From Entomospira nematocerorum (GTDB taxonomy: Bacteria > Spirochaetota > Spirochaetia > WRBN01), in the NCBI RefSeq assembly GCF_028748105.1, contig NZ_CP118171.1:1-38620 (forward strand): a stretch of DNA of 38,620 nucleotides, given 5' to 3'. The position numbers and the translations under genes were made by a program. Positions 27,453-36,134 of the stretch are shown piece by piece. Under the pieces are notes generated by a model. That model saw only the letters and a list, made by a program, of their open reading frames with translations. It ran no database searches and was not told the origin of the DNA. Each line of letters opens with the position of its first letter. Position 1 is the first letter of the stretch.

Positions 27453-28531
27453 TGTCTAAGCTTATTTCGGATTATTTTATGGATGCAAGCCATAGCTTGC
27501 CCTATGTATCGCACTTAGCCCAAGAGCTACATGGCTTGCAACGGCTCTTCACCAAGCGTATTTATAGCAATCAATCGGTCATTCGCTTTGCCGAGCATAC
27601 CGAACATCAATTTATCCCCGATGACGTGCCTGCTAACTCTCATTTTAGTTATGAATTGCAGGCAGGAGAATTCAGTCGTGGGGTTTATGAGATTCCTTTT
27701 TTTGCAACCAAAACACACCTAAGCGCACATACGTTCCTAGAGCCTATCCCACCAGAATCATTAATGGATCGGCCACTTGGTGAGCGTCAACGTCGTGCAT
27801 GGCATATCGCTAACACATGGGCAGCACAAGGCAGAATGCTAGGTAGAGAGTTGGAACGACAGGCAGCATCTGCCTTATGGTACGGAAAGATCGCTTTTAA
27901 GCATAATACTTCGCCCGATTTTAATCGTGATCCTAACGCGATGCTTCATGTAGCAAAGAGCTGGAGTGATCCATCAGCTGATATTTTAGGCGATCTTACG
28001 GCACTTGCCGAGCAGATTATTCTGCATGGTGGCAGTCCTGATACGGTTATTATGGGGCCGCGCGCGTTTGATGGTATGATGAAAAATGAAGTTATCGCCA
28101 CGCTTCTTGATAATCGCCGTATTGAAATTGGTACTATAGCCCCACGCATCCAACCTACGGGCATGGTACGTTCAGCAGTTCTTTATATTGCTGGTCATCC
28201 GATTACCTTCTATCAATATAATCAAAAGCACGATGTGCCTATAGAAGGCGGTAAAAAAGAGCGTCGTTCCTATCTCGATCCGCAAGCGGTGATGATGCTT
28301 GACTCTTCTCAAGAACTCTTTGGCTTTTTTGGTAGTTCTATCTTGCTTGATGAATATCGTCTTACTAACCATATCACGGTGCAAGGTATGCAGTTTGATG
28401 CCTTTGTCTATCCCCAGCCACCTTCTGCGTTAGCCGTAGGTATGCAAGCGCGTCCACTACTCTTCCCCGCTATGCCCAACTTAACAGCAGTACTCAAAGC
28501 CGACGGCACTAAAATTGAGGCAGGAGCATAA
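27452..28531 (+). CDS. Major capsid protein, lambda E family
   Basis: A 359-residue protein. Family-like blocks are FAEHTEHQFIPDDVPANSHF, PESLMDRPLGERQRRAWHIA, a DPNAMLHVAKSWSDPSADIL patch and VIMGPRAFDGMMKNEVIATL, with a C-terminal region GMQFDAFVYPQPPSALAVGM. These fit phage major capsid protein E (HK97-like fold). It forms the icosahedral shell. It overlaps the decoration gene by 1 base and is followed by a small connector gene, as in lambda. Length is close to lambda E. Confidence 0.88.
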   Translation: MSKLISDYFMDASHSLPYVSHLAQELHGLQRLFTKRIYSNQSVIRFAEHTEHQFIPDDVPANSHFSYELQAGEFSRGVYEIPFFATKTHLSAHTFLEPIPPESLMDRPLGERQRRAWHIANTWAAQGRMLGRELERQAASALWYGKIAFKHNTSPDFNRDPNAMLHVAKSWSDPSADILGDLTALAEQIILHGGSPDTVIMGPRAFDGMMKNEVIATLLDNRRIEIGTIAPRIQPTGMVRSAVLYIAGHPITFYQYNQKHDVPIEGGKKERRSYLDPQAVMMLDSSQELFGFFGSSILLDEYRLTNHITVQGMQFDAFVYPQPPSALAVGMQARPLLFPAMPNLTAVLKADGTKIEAGA

Positions 28532-28532
28532 G

Positions 28533-28874
28533 ATGGCAAAGCAGAACAAGTCAGAGCCAAATAAAGAGGCCACGCTAGAAGCTGTTGTAGTGCAAGATAA
28601 TCATACGCAAGCATTGCAAGACCTTGTCGAGCAACAGCAATGTGAGAATGGTGCGCTTGCCCAACTCTTGATGCAAGAAGACCAAAGCACCGAGTCATTG
28701 CCAGACGATAGCACAAGTTACAAGGTATTACACGCCATTAGTTATCGTGGAAGTACATTAACGATTGGTTCGCTACTCGATAGTAATACGATAGAGGCAC
28801 ATATTGTACAGAGCTTATTATCACGTGGGATGATTAGGCCGTTATCGACCCAAAATCCTCAAGCACAGGTATAG
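28533..28874 (+). CDS. FI-like head completion/connector protein
   Basis: I choose the ATG at 28533 (113 residues); the upstream TTG is unlikely. The N-terminal half is disordered and charged (MAKQNKSEPNKEATLEAVVV). The C-terminal half is compact, with KVLHAISYRGSTLTIGSLLD and SNTIEAHIVQSLLSRGMIRP. This is the place where lambda FI or other head-completion proteins lie, but clear similarity is not visible. It is tightly coupled with its neighbours (the next start is 3 bases after its stop). Confidence 0.55.
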   Translation: MAKQNKSEPNKEATLEAVVVQDNHTQALQDLVEQQQCENGALAQLLMQEDQSTESLPDDSTSYKVLHAISYRGSTLTIGSLLDSNTIEAHIVQSLLSRGMIRPLSTQNPQAQV

Positions 28875-28877
28875 TTG

Positions 28878-29276
28878 ATGGTACGCAAGTCGTTTAATGC
28901 GGTGGTACGCCAAACCCGTGATGCCAACTATAACTATTACGGGCGCGATATGTTGCTCTACCCGCCCACAGATGGGGAGTTGCCTATCTATCTGGTCAGT
29001 GGTATCTACTTGGCAGTTCCATTGGAGTTTAGCCAGCTAGATACACGCCTTGTAGGTGGACAGAATCACGTGAGTATACGAATGGACGAGGTAGCAAACT
29101 TTGTCCGCTTTGAGGGCTGGACAATCTTGCTATTGAACCTGCAAGAGGAGGCAATGTATGGCGTGATTGACAGTGTCTTCATCGATGATACGCAAGGCGT
29201 GCTCAACCTCAAGTATAACATTGTGGAGAGTGATACTAGCCGACCAAGTAAACCCCAGGGAGTCTATTTACGATGA
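28878..29276 (+). CDS. Head-tail joining protein (FII-like)
   Basis: 132 residues from the ATG at 28878. The product is mostly beta (NYYGRDMLLYPPTDGELPIY, LVSGIYLAVPLEFSQLDTRL, then IRMDEVANFVRFEGWTILLL and MYGVIDSVFIDDTQGVLNLK) and resembles small neck proteins of the FII/HK97 gp10-like group. Such proteins cap the portal and dock the tail. It overlaps the next gene by 4 bases. Assignment from fold pattern and position. Confidence 0.55.
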   Translation: MVRKSFNAVVRQTRDANYNYYGRDMLLYPPTDGELPIYLVSGIYLAVPLEFSQLDTRLVGGQNHVSIRMDEVANFVRFEGWTILLLNLQEEAMYGVIDSVFIDDTQGVLNLKYNIVESDTSRPSKPQGVYLR

Positions 29277-29830
29277 GCCACGCCGATCCAGCCCTAACTA
29301 TTCTATCGCATCTTGAGTCAATGTTTAAGAAATATCTTGCCTATCGCATAGATCAGGAATTAGCACCCTTCACGCTCTACAATGATCCGCTCGCTCCAAT
29401 GCCAATCGATAGTGGCATTGGCATCAATTACTATCTTATCTCCAGCGAACCAACCGACAGCACCCTCCATCACTCTCAAGAGCGTCTTAGTTTTGCCATC
29501 GACATGCTCTACATCAGCAAAGAGCCACATGCGCCTGTCCACCGAGAGCTTCTTGCCCTTGCTTACGATCTCAAAAGCGCCCTTACGGTGATACAATCCT
29601 ACGCCTTTGGATTAGCTGGTAGAGTCACCAATCGCGTGCATCCTTCACTCTCAATCAGCAATAACGCCTCAGAGAATCCTAGTGTTGCCTATGCCTTTGG
29701 TCAATTGAGCTTTAGCATCGAGAGTCAATTTATTTATGTCGACGACCCCAAGGTCATCCATGATGCCAAGATTGATTGGCAATTATTATTACGCCCACCA
29801 AAAGGAGAAGAGAATGAGCAGTATTCCTAA
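29273..29830 (+). CDS. Tail terminator/completion-like protein
   Basis: A 185-residue protein. The N-terminal part (ALTILSHLESMFKKYLAYRI) is helical, followed by YYLISSEPTDSTLHHSQERL, SFAIDMLYISKEPHAP and a C-terminal strand region (SVAYAFGQLSFSIESQFIYV). The order (neck protein, this, then sheath) matches tail terminators of contractile-tailed phages, which end tail assembly and bind the head. It overlaps both neighbours (4 and 17 bases). Similarity is only at pattern level. Confidence 0.55.
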   Translation: MSHADPALTILSHLESMFKKYLAYRIDQELAPFTLYNDPLAPMPIDSGIGINYYLISSEPTDSTLHHSQERLSFAIDMLYISKEPHAPVHRELLALAYDLKSALTVIQSYAFGLAGRVTNRVHPSLSISNNASENPSVAYAFGQLSFSIESQFIYVDDPKVIHDAKIDWQLLLRPPKGEENEQYS

Positions 29831-31037
29831 CAGTAATCGAGCTTCTGGAAATTTTATTGAGCACGTAGGAGGATTGCGTATCCCGCCTACATTGGAGCAA
29901 AAAGTCTTAATTTTAGGCACAAGCGATAGTCTTGGAGAAGGTATTAGCTATCTAGAACCACATCGGATGTATACCATCCCACAAGTACGCCGTACCTTTG
30001 GGGAGCAAAGTCAGTTGACTGACTTCCTGATTTTTGCCATCCAGCGCTACCCCGATGTAGCGTGTTATGGCGTGGCGATCGAACCTATCACGACAAGTAC
30101 ACCTATCCCAACTGATGCAGCGGAAGGCGAAGGGGAAAAAAATACAAAAGCCCTCAAGCGCAATGTACGTAGCACGCCCGATTATATGGCGCTCTTTACT
30201 AGGCTTTTTGAAAATCTAGGCGATACTTTCTATACCAAGATGAGTCTTCCCTTTTTTGATATCGAAGCAGTGAAGACATTGATTGCACTCTCACAAGATC
30301 GCTTTTCCCCAGAGATTCATCGCCCGATTACCCACTTTGTACCAAGTAATCTAGCCTTTGAGCAACAACTAGAGCTTCCTAAGCAGTGCAACAGCCCATT
30401 CATCAATTTTATCTACCTAGAAGGCGCACCCGAAGAAGAGCTAGGAAAACTTGCCACTGCAAGCATGCTCGCCTGTGCTAATGTGGATGTATCACGATTA
30501 GGTTTACCCTATAAAACCACACCTATTCAAGGCATAGCCTATCGACGTGGGGAGAACTATCGCTATCGCGAGAGCGACTTATTAGTGCGTGCTGGTTCCT
30601 CTTGGTTAGAGGAGAATAACGCAGGCGAACTATTACTAGGGGATGTCTGCTCTACCTACCGCGAAAAAGATGGCTTTGCTGATGAGACTTGGTTCTTTAG
30701 TGAGACCTTCTCTAATTATCAATCTAAGGTCTTTGATATGACCTATCTCTTAAAGAGTCGTTATTCACAAGTAATTTTTGTACCAAACAACAGCCCCACC
30801 ATGCGCAAGGATGTGGTGAAGCCAGTGGATGTAAAGATGGCATTTGTTGGATTGATTAATCAATGGGAGTTAAACGCGTTAAGCGTGAACAGTAAAGAGA
30901 TTATTGCTAGTTTAGAGGTGCGCTTTAATGCACAAAATCCTGCGCGTATCGACATTAGCTTGGTAGATCAGATGAGTGTGGGGGGACGTATCTTTACCGT
31001 GAGCTTTAGCCATGGATTTAATACAAACGAAAATTAA
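29814..31037 (+). CDS. Contractile tail sheath protein
   Basis: 407 residues from the ATG at 29814 (AAGGAG upstream); the frame extends further upstream but those codons are unlikely. The N-terminal half has VLILGTSDSLGEGISYLEPH and PQVRRTFGEQSQLTDFLIFA, typical of sheath proteins in which a tail-sheath domain opens with a phage-style VxIVGxxxxG block. The C-terminal region (VKMAFVGLINQWELNALSVN, then RIDISLVDQMSVGGRIFTVS) forms the conserved core handshake domain. The sheath contracts to drive the tube into the host, which makes this phage a myovirus. Confidence 0.75.
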   Translation: MSSIPNSNRASGNFIEHVGGLRIPPTLEQKVLILGTSDSLGEGISYLEPHRMYTIPQVRRTFGEQSQLTDFLIFAIQRYPDVACYGVAIEPITTSTPIPTDAAEGEGEKNTKALKRNVRSTPDYMALFTRLFENLGDTFYTKMSLPFFDIEAVKTLIALSQDRFSPEIHRPITHFVPSNLAFEQQLELPKQCNSPFINFIYLEGAPEEELGKLATASMLACANVDVSRLGLPYKTTPIQGIAYRRGENYRYRESDLLVRAGSSWLEENNAGELLLGDVCSTYREKDGFADETWFFSETFSNYQSKVFDMTYLLKSRYSQVIFVPNNSPTMRKDVVKPVDVKMAFVGLINQWELNALSVNSKEIIASLEVRFNAQNPARIDISLVDQMSVGGRIFTVSFSHGFNTNEN

Positions 31038-31048
31038 GGAGCAAAACA

Positions 31049-31435
31049 ATGGCAAACAATAATGTACGAGGAGGAACCCTCCTTGATGTGAGAATTAATG
31101 GACGCCCCTATAACCCCACCAATGATAGTAGTCCTAATATCAATACGGTGCGGTTTGATTATGAGAACGAACCAACGGGCAATGGCGATGTGCATACCAT
31201 TCGTAAACGCCGATTTTGTGGCGTTACGGATTTAGAGTTATCCATGGCTTCGGGAGATTTTGAAGCCATTTCGGAGATTTGGGAGGCCGGTACAGAGGTA
31301 GAAGTTACTATCCAGCGTGCAGATGAATCCGTCTATGGTGGCCTCTTAATGCCTGAAGGGGAAGCACCCGCATTAAGTGGTGATGGAAAAGTAACGGTCT
31401 CGTTTGTAGGACGTGAATTTTTAAAGATTAATTAG
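31049..31435 (+). CDS. Tail tube protein
   Basis: A 128-residue protein made of beta strands: RGGTLLDVRINGRPYNP, VRFDYENEPTGNGDVHTIRK, then VTDLELSMASGDFEAISEIW and VTVSFVGREFLKIN. It follows the sheath by 11 bases with AAGGAG before its ATG. The pattern agrees with Mu-type tail tube proteins (pfam10618-like), which stack as hexamers to form the inner tube through which DNA passes. The next gene is a tail-assembly chaperone, as expected. Confidence 0.8.
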   Translation: MANNNVRGGTLLDVRINGRPYNPTNDSSPNINTVRFDYENEPTGNGDVHTIRKRRFCGVTDLELSMASGDFEAISEIWEAGTEVEVTIQRADESVYGGLLMPEGEAPALSGDGKVTVSFVGREFLKIN

Positions 31436-31446
31436 GAGTATAGAAG

Positions 31447-31896
31447 ATGAGTGATTTATTAAACGAGGAGCAAATAGAAGGTATTTATCAGACCTTATGC
31501 GCAGCCATGTATATCGACGAAGACGATCGTCACAGTACCTATGAAAGACAAACGCCCGAAGAGCAAAAGGCAATGGATGATACGGAAAGCATCATCAAAC
31601 AGCTTATAGCCAAGAGCAAGCTGACGTTATCTGCAGATAATGAGAGCGTGGTATATCGTCTATTACGCCCGATAAAAACCAATAATAGCGAGACTCAAGA
31701 GGTCTCCTTTAGTGTAGATTCCCTGAGTGTGGAAAAGCTAATGAAGGCGCAGTCAAAACCCAATCTTTCCGATGCAGAAAAAGGGCGTCAATTACTGGCA
31801 TTGGCTACAGGGCTGTCTCTTTTGCAGATCGACAAAATGTTAACTAAGGATTATCAAAAATTGCAGATGGTTCTGGGTTTTTTTATGGCAGCCTAA
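31447..31896 (+). CDS. Tail assembly chaperone, short form (gpG-like)
   Basis: A 149-residue protein with an acidic, helical N-terminus (MSDLLNEEQIEGIYQTLCAA) and a compact C-terminal part (NLSDAEKGRQLLALATGLSL LQIDKMLTKDYQKLQMVLGF). Chaperones in this position bind the tape measure protein during tail assembly. The gene ends with a T7 run that supports a frameshift into an extended form (next entry). It is followed closely by the tape measure gene, the standard order. Confidence 0.7.
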   Translation: MSDLLNEEQIEGIYQTLCAAMYIDEDDRHSTYERQTPEEQKAMDDTESIIKQLIAKSKLTLSADNESVVYRLLRPIKTNNSETQEVSFSVDSLSVEKLMKAQSKPNLSDAEKGRQLLALATGLSLLQIDKMLTKDYQKLQMVLGFFMAA

Positions 31897-32054
31897 TCAA
31901 TGATTTAGGTAACAAGATCAATTACGTAGCAAATCGGTTTCACCTTGATGGTATGGCAATGAGTCTGTGGCGCTTAGATTGGTATTATCGCCTTGCCAAA
32001 GATCAATATGAAGCGGAGTATAAAAAGTTTAAAGAGATAGAAAAGGGGCAGTAG
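31447..32054 (+). CDS. Tail assembly chaperone, frameshifted long form (gpGT-like, 202 residues)
   Basis: At 31878-31884 the message reads T-TTT-TTT in the zero frame (GGT TTT TTT ATG), a perfect -1 slippery heptamer. A -1 shift continues in an open frame to TAG at 32052-32054, adding 56 residues: YGSLINDLGNKINYVANRFH, LDGMAMSLWRLDWYYRLAKD, ending EKGQ. The extension is well formed (Trp/Tyr-rich, charged), has no start of its own, and ends 2 bases before the tape measure gene. This is the conserved G/GT arrangement of tailed phages. Confidence 0.75.
31878..31884 (+). promoter_or_regulatory. -1 programmed frameshift slippery site
   Basis: T_TTT_TTT followed by ATGGCAGCC; the zero-frame stop is at 31894-31896. 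The 3' stimulatory structure was not resolved by eye. Confidence 0.7.
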
Positions 32055-32056
32055 TC

Positions 32057-34861
32057 GTGTCATCAACAACCTACAGTATTTTTACCCAATTCAAGGCGAT
32101 TGATGGTGCTTCTGCGCCCCTAAAGCAGGTGCAAGATAGCACCTATAAGACAAATAAAGCATTCGATAAGCTCCGTTCTAGCATGAAGATGCTAGGCGGT
32201 GCGTTTGCTATTGGCGGTGTCGTTGCAGGGTTAAAAAATGTCATTTCCCTAAGTGTAGATCTCGACAAGACTCTCATGAACGTTGGATCCAAAATAGGAT
32301 TTAGCAAGGGTAGCGAAGAGTATGATATCCTCAATGCTAAAGCAATGGAGGTGGGAGAAAATACTATTTTTAGTACCTCAGAAGTTGCTAAAGCATTCGA
32401 CTATTTAGCAATGGCAGGATTCGATTCAGTGGATGCTCTCACGGATAATATTGATTCGCTCACTCAAATTGCGCAAGCCTCTGGATTGGGGTTAGATCGT
32501 GCTACGGATATCGCTTCGGATGTTATGGGCATGTGGAATATCGACATGCAACAAGTTGGCGATGTCATGGCAAAAACTGCCAATACAGCAAATACTACCT
32601 TTGAGGCACTCTTTGATGGCTTTAAAAATGTCGGTCCCGTCGCTAATGCTTTTGGATCAAGCATCGAGGAGACCAGCGCGGCTCTCGCCCTGTTGGCAAA
32701 TCAAGGCATTAAGGGCGGTGAAGCTGGTAATAAGCTTAAGCGTATCATGGCAAATCTTGCCAACCCAACAGGGCGTACAGCCTTGGCCTTGGAGTCATTT
32801 GGCATCCAAACCAAGGATGCCGAGGGAAATATGCTGGCGTTTGGCGATATCATGAAGCAAATAGAGGGTCAGTATCAGGCCTTAGGTGGTGCAGGTAATG
32901 CCGATGCCTTGGCAATGTTAGGCGATATTGCAGGTACGGAGGCGATGGGTGCTCTCTCGGCACTGATGAATACTGGGACAGCCGAGCTAGATAATTTTAC
33001 TGAGATGTATCGCAATGCAGGCGGTGCGGCCGCCGAAATGGCTGAGAAGATGGCACAGTCAACTGATGCCAAACTCAAAAGTGTGGCATCAAAATGGGAG
33101 GCGCTCAAACTTGGTATGGGTAAAAAGATGGACAGCGGTTTGAATCAGATGCTCCAAGCGATTATTGACTCACTCCCAGGACTCATGGTTGGCATGCAGG
33201 CATTAGGAAGTGCCTTTGGTTTTCTCTTTCAAATTCTTGGTGGCGTTATCAGGTTTTTTGGCAACCTAATCCAAGATATCAATGCGATGCCCACACCAAT
33301 CAAAGTGCTTGTTGGTGCCATATTAGGAATTGTTATTGCGGTTATCGCTGTCAAAAAGGCAGTTGTCCTCTTTAATAGCGTAATGGCTATAACCAATATA
33401 CTGATGATGAGTAATCCTGTTGGCTTGGTGATTATTGGCATTATGGCGCTCATAGCAGTTATCTATGTTGTCATACGCTACTGGCATAAATTTAAAGCGA
33501 TATTTACCGGCGTTATCCATAAAGTGAAGGATGCATTTATGAAAACTTGGGAGAAAATCAAAGAATTTTTTATTACCATTGGTTCATTCATAAAGAAAAT
33601 TTTTCTTGCTTGGGTAGAGGTCGCCAAGTTTGTGGTTAAGGTCTGGGTCATTATTTTTCAAGTTGTTTTGAGCTTTATCCAAACCAAGATTATCCAGCCG
33701 ATGGCAGAAGGCTTTAAGAAGTTATGGGCAAAGATTGTTGATGGTGCAAGGAAGTTATGGAGTAACATCAAAGCCGTCTTTGCCGCGATGTGGAGTTGGT
33801 TAGATCAACATGTCATCCAGCCAATTGCACGTGGTTTTGTTGCTCTCTGGAGTGGCATTAAGAACACCTGGGAGATTGTCTGGAGTGGACTCAAGGCCAT
33901 CTTTGCCGCGATGTGGAGCTGGATAAATACCTATGTCATCCAGCCAATTGCACGTGGTTTTGTTGCTCTCTGGAGGGGCATTAAGAACACCTGGGAGATT
34001 GTCTGGAGTGCTCTTCAAGCCATCTTTTCCGTGATGTGGAGTTGGTTAGATCAACATGTTATTCAGCCGATTGCTAAACTCTTTGGCTGGTTGTGGGACG
34101 GCGTTAAGAATGGCTTTGATGTGGCATGGGATAAGCTTAAAACGGCATTCAATGGCATTGTCACCTTCTTTAAAGAGTCTATTATTGATCCGATTATCAA
34201 GGCATTTAGTACGATGTGGGACGGCATTAAAAAGATATTCAATAAAGACAAGAATACCATGAGCACCGAGATAGCCGGATTATCTGATAACACGCCACCT
34301 TCATCCCCTATCACTACTACACTACCACAACTAACTAGCACGCAGGAGCAAATACATAATCTGCTATCAACAGTAAATCCCACACCAAGTATCCCAACGC
34401 TTGCGAAAAGTCATGTACCACCTACGCCAAAGGTACCACCCACTCCAAAGATGCCAGCCATTCCAAGTGATGAATCAGCCATTCCAAAGATGCCAGCCAT
34501 TCCAAGTGATGAATCAGCCATTCCAAAGATGCCAGCCATTCCAAAGATGCCAGCCATTCCAAAGATGCCAGCCATTTCAAAGATGCCAGTCATTTCAAAG
34601 ATGCCAGCCATTTCAAGTGATGAATCTTCCACGCCTGCGGATGATCCACTCATTGATGCGGTAGATTTAATGCCCAAGGAGTATCACGACTTGGCAGTAC
34701 GTCATAGCGTTGCGGCTGCCGAGATGGGTATGATCAAGGTGGGCGGACGCATCGATGTTGCCATTACAGGATCAGGATCGATAACCCACGTGGAGAGCGA
34801 CAATCCCGATGTACCTATTAGCACGTCAATGAATCGAGGAGGCGTAAGCGATGCCTGTTGA
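32057..34861 (+). CDS. Tail tape measure protein (TP901-like)
   Basis: A 934-residue protein starting at a GTG 2 bases after the frameshift product. The N-terminus is the TP901 core: LMNVGSKIGFSKGSEEYDIL, then VGENTIFSTSEVAKAFDYLA, MAGFDSVDALTDNIDSLTQI, ETSAALALLANQGIKGGEAG and LESFGIQTKDAEGNML. Membrane-like helices lie around 405-475 (VLVGAILGIVIAVIAVKKAV, IGIMALIAVIYVVIRYW). Three 41-residue repeats (MWSW ... VIQPIARGFVALW ... GIKNTWEIVWS) follow, then a PKMPAI repeat region and a C-terminal domain. Length sets tail length; the hydrophobic part may insert into the host membrane on ejection. Confidence 0.88.
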   Translation: MSSTTYSIFTQFKAIDGASAPLKQVQDSTYKTNKAFDKLRSSMKMLGGAFAIGGVVAGLKNVISLSVDLDKTLMNVGSKIGFSKGSEEYDILNAKAMEVGENTIFSTSEVAKAFDYLAMAGFDSVDALTDNIDSLTQIAQASGLGLDRATDIASDVMGMWNIDMQQVGDVMAKTANTANTTFEALFDGFKNVGPVANAFGSSIEETSAALALLANQGIKGGEAGNKLKRIMANLANPTGRTALALESFGIQTKDAEGNMLAFGDIMKQIEGQYQALGGAGNADALAMLGDIAGTEAMGALSALMNTGTAELDNFTEMYRNAGGAAAEMAEKMAQSTDAKLKSVASKWEALKLGMGKKMDSGLNQMLQAIIDSLPGLMVGMQALGSAFGFLFQILGGVIRFFGNLIQDINAMPTPIKVLVGAILGIVIAVIAVKKAVVLFNSVMAITNILMMSNPVGLVIIGIMALIAVIYVVIRYWHKFKAIFTGVIHKVKDAFMKTWEKIKEFFITIGSFIKKIFLAWVEVAKFVVKVWVIIFQVVLSFIQTKIIQPMAEGFKKLWAKIVDGARKLWSNIKAVFAAMWSWLDQHVIQPIARGFVALWSGIKNTWEIVWSGLKAIFAAMWSWINTYVIQPIARGFVALWRGIKNTWEIVWSALQAIFSVMWSWLDQHVIQPIAKLFGWLWDGVKNGFDVAWDKLKTAFNGIVTFFKESIIDPIIKAFSTMWDGIKKIFNKDKNTMSTEIAGLSDNTPPSSPITTTLPQLTSTQEQIHNLLSTVNPTPSIPTLAKSHVPPTPKVPPTPKMPAIPSDESAIPKMPAIPSDESAIPKMPAIPKMPAIPKMPAISKMPVISKMPAISSDESSTPADDPLIDAVDLMPKEYHDLAVRHSVAAAEMGMIKVGGRIDVAITGSGSITHVESDNPDVPISTSMNRGGVSDAC
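33773..34141 (+). repeat. Three 123-bp tandem repeats in the tape measure gene
   Basis: Units begin at 33773, 33896 and 34019 (41 codons each), each encoding AIFAAMWSW ... VIQPIARGFVALW ... NTWEIVWS or close variants; the third is the most divergent. An in-frame unit length fits tail-length change by repeat gain or loss. Confidence 0.8.
34440..34620 (+). repeat. Short PKMPAI/SDESA repeat tract in the tape measure gene
   Basis: An 18-base unit (CCAAAGATGCCAGCCATT) and a SDESA-coding insert occur about eight times in all. The encoded linker (IPKMPAIPSDESAIPKMPAI and onward) is probably extended and flexible. Such tracts are prone to length change by slippage. Confidence 0.75.
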
Positions 34862-36134
34862 TTTAACCCAAGCTAAGTATATTTCACCTAGTGGTGTGGA
34901 GATACTCTTCGTATGGAAAGAGGTATCTCGTAGCGTGAGCCATGCCACCACGACAGGTGATTATCCCCAGTTCTCAGGAGGTGATGTCATTGACCTCGGG
35001 CATGGTATCGAGAGTTATCCGCTTGAGTGTCGCTTTTATGGCGAGGACTATCAACGTCATGCCGATCGCTTTTATGATGCGCTCAAGGAGCTTGGCTCTG
35101 GCGTATTAGAGCATCCGCGCTGGGGTGCACTCAGCGTGATACCCCAAGACTTTAGCCAAAAAGAGAGCTATGTCGATGGTCTACTCTTGAGTATCGTTGC
35201 TGTTACCTTTATAATTACTGGCGAAAAGCTCGAGCTACGGATGGATAGTAATGGAAACACAAGCTATCATCATGAACGTATGACGCCAAGCCAATCGATA
35301 AGCGATCCGTTGGTTATAGCTAATCAACATAGCCAAGCCCAAGAGATCTTGCGTCAACAATTGACGATTACCGCACCATCGCCTTCCATTTTTGCCAAGT
35401 TTAATCGAGCTGTGCGCACACCGTTGCAAAAAGTCAATCAACTTTTAGGGCGTGGTTGGCGCTTGGCTGGGCAGTGGCAAGGATCGTTTAGCGCACTGGA
35501 GCATAGCATCGATGGCTTGTTGCATACACCGCAACACGTCGTTACTATTGTCAGCACATTTTTGTCGCCGATTAAAGGATTGGTCAAGGGCGAGCGCATG
35601 CAATTCCTTGGCTCATTACGTACGCTTTTTCATAGTGAGAGAGAAAGTACATCATTACTAGTAGAAGACGAAGCAACCATCAGCGCCAAGGCCAATGGTG
35701 CATTGATAAGCAACTCGATGCTTGCCATCAGCGCCATGCAGTTAGCTATACAGACCAATGAGGAGCTTGCTAGCCGAGAAGAGGCTAGTCAGTTGCTCTT
35801 TGTGGTGCAAGCCATTGAGCATGCTTATATGCATACTCTTGAGCGGAGCTTTGCTCTGGTAACTCTTGACGCACCGACAGTGCGCGTGGAGTTAGCCAGC
35901 TTGATGAGCATCACGTTTGCTAGCACCAAAGCCTTGATCTACCAACGCATGATGACCCTCAAGCTTAAACTAACACGCACCATCGCCCACGACATGTCTC
36001 TCTACGATGCACTTTTTTTACTATATGGTGTGGTAGACGATGCGCAAATGGAGCAATTTATCTCGCTAAACAACTTAAACGACAAGACAATTTTTTTGTT
36101 ACCCGCCGGCATGGAGGTAAGCTATTATGCCTAA
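34851..36134 (+). CDS. DNA circularisation/baseplate protein (Mu gpN-like)
   Basis: A 427-residue protein. The N-terminal about 110 residues match the 'DNA circularisation protein N' domain: YISPSGVEILFVWKEVSRSV, then FSGGDVIDLGHGIESYPLEC, RFYGEDYQRHADRFYDALKE and GVLEHPRWGALSVIP. The rest is helical, with repeated Ala/Leu-rich helices. In Mu this gene lies between tape measure and the hub gene and its product belongs to the baseplate centre. The order is the same here. It overlaps the tape measure gene by 11 bases. Confidence 0.75.
   Translation: MPVDLTQAKYISPSGVEILFVWKEVSRSVSHATTTGDYPQFSGGDVIDLGHGIESYPLECRFYGEDYQRHADRFYDALKELGSGVLEHPRWGALSVIPQDFSQKESYVDGLLLSIVAVTFIITGEKLELRMDSNGNTSYHHERMTPSQSISDPLVIANQHSQAQEILRQQLTITAPSPSIFAKFNRAVRTPLQKVNQLLGRGWRLAGQWQGSFSALEHSIDGLLHTPQHVVTIVSTFLSPIKGLVKGERMQFLGSLRTLFHSERESTSLLVEDEATISAKANGALISNSMLAISAMQLAIQTNEELASREEASQLLFVVQAIEHAYMHTLERSFALVTLDAPTVRVELASLMSITFASTKALIYQRMMTLKLKLTRTIAHDMSLYDALFLLYGVVDDAQMEQFISLNNLNDKTIFLLPAGMEVSYYA

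Noticed and set aside
34411..34677. Alternative frames through the PKMPAI repeat region
   Set aside because: Repeats give long open frames in several registers; only the tape measure frame continues on both sides.
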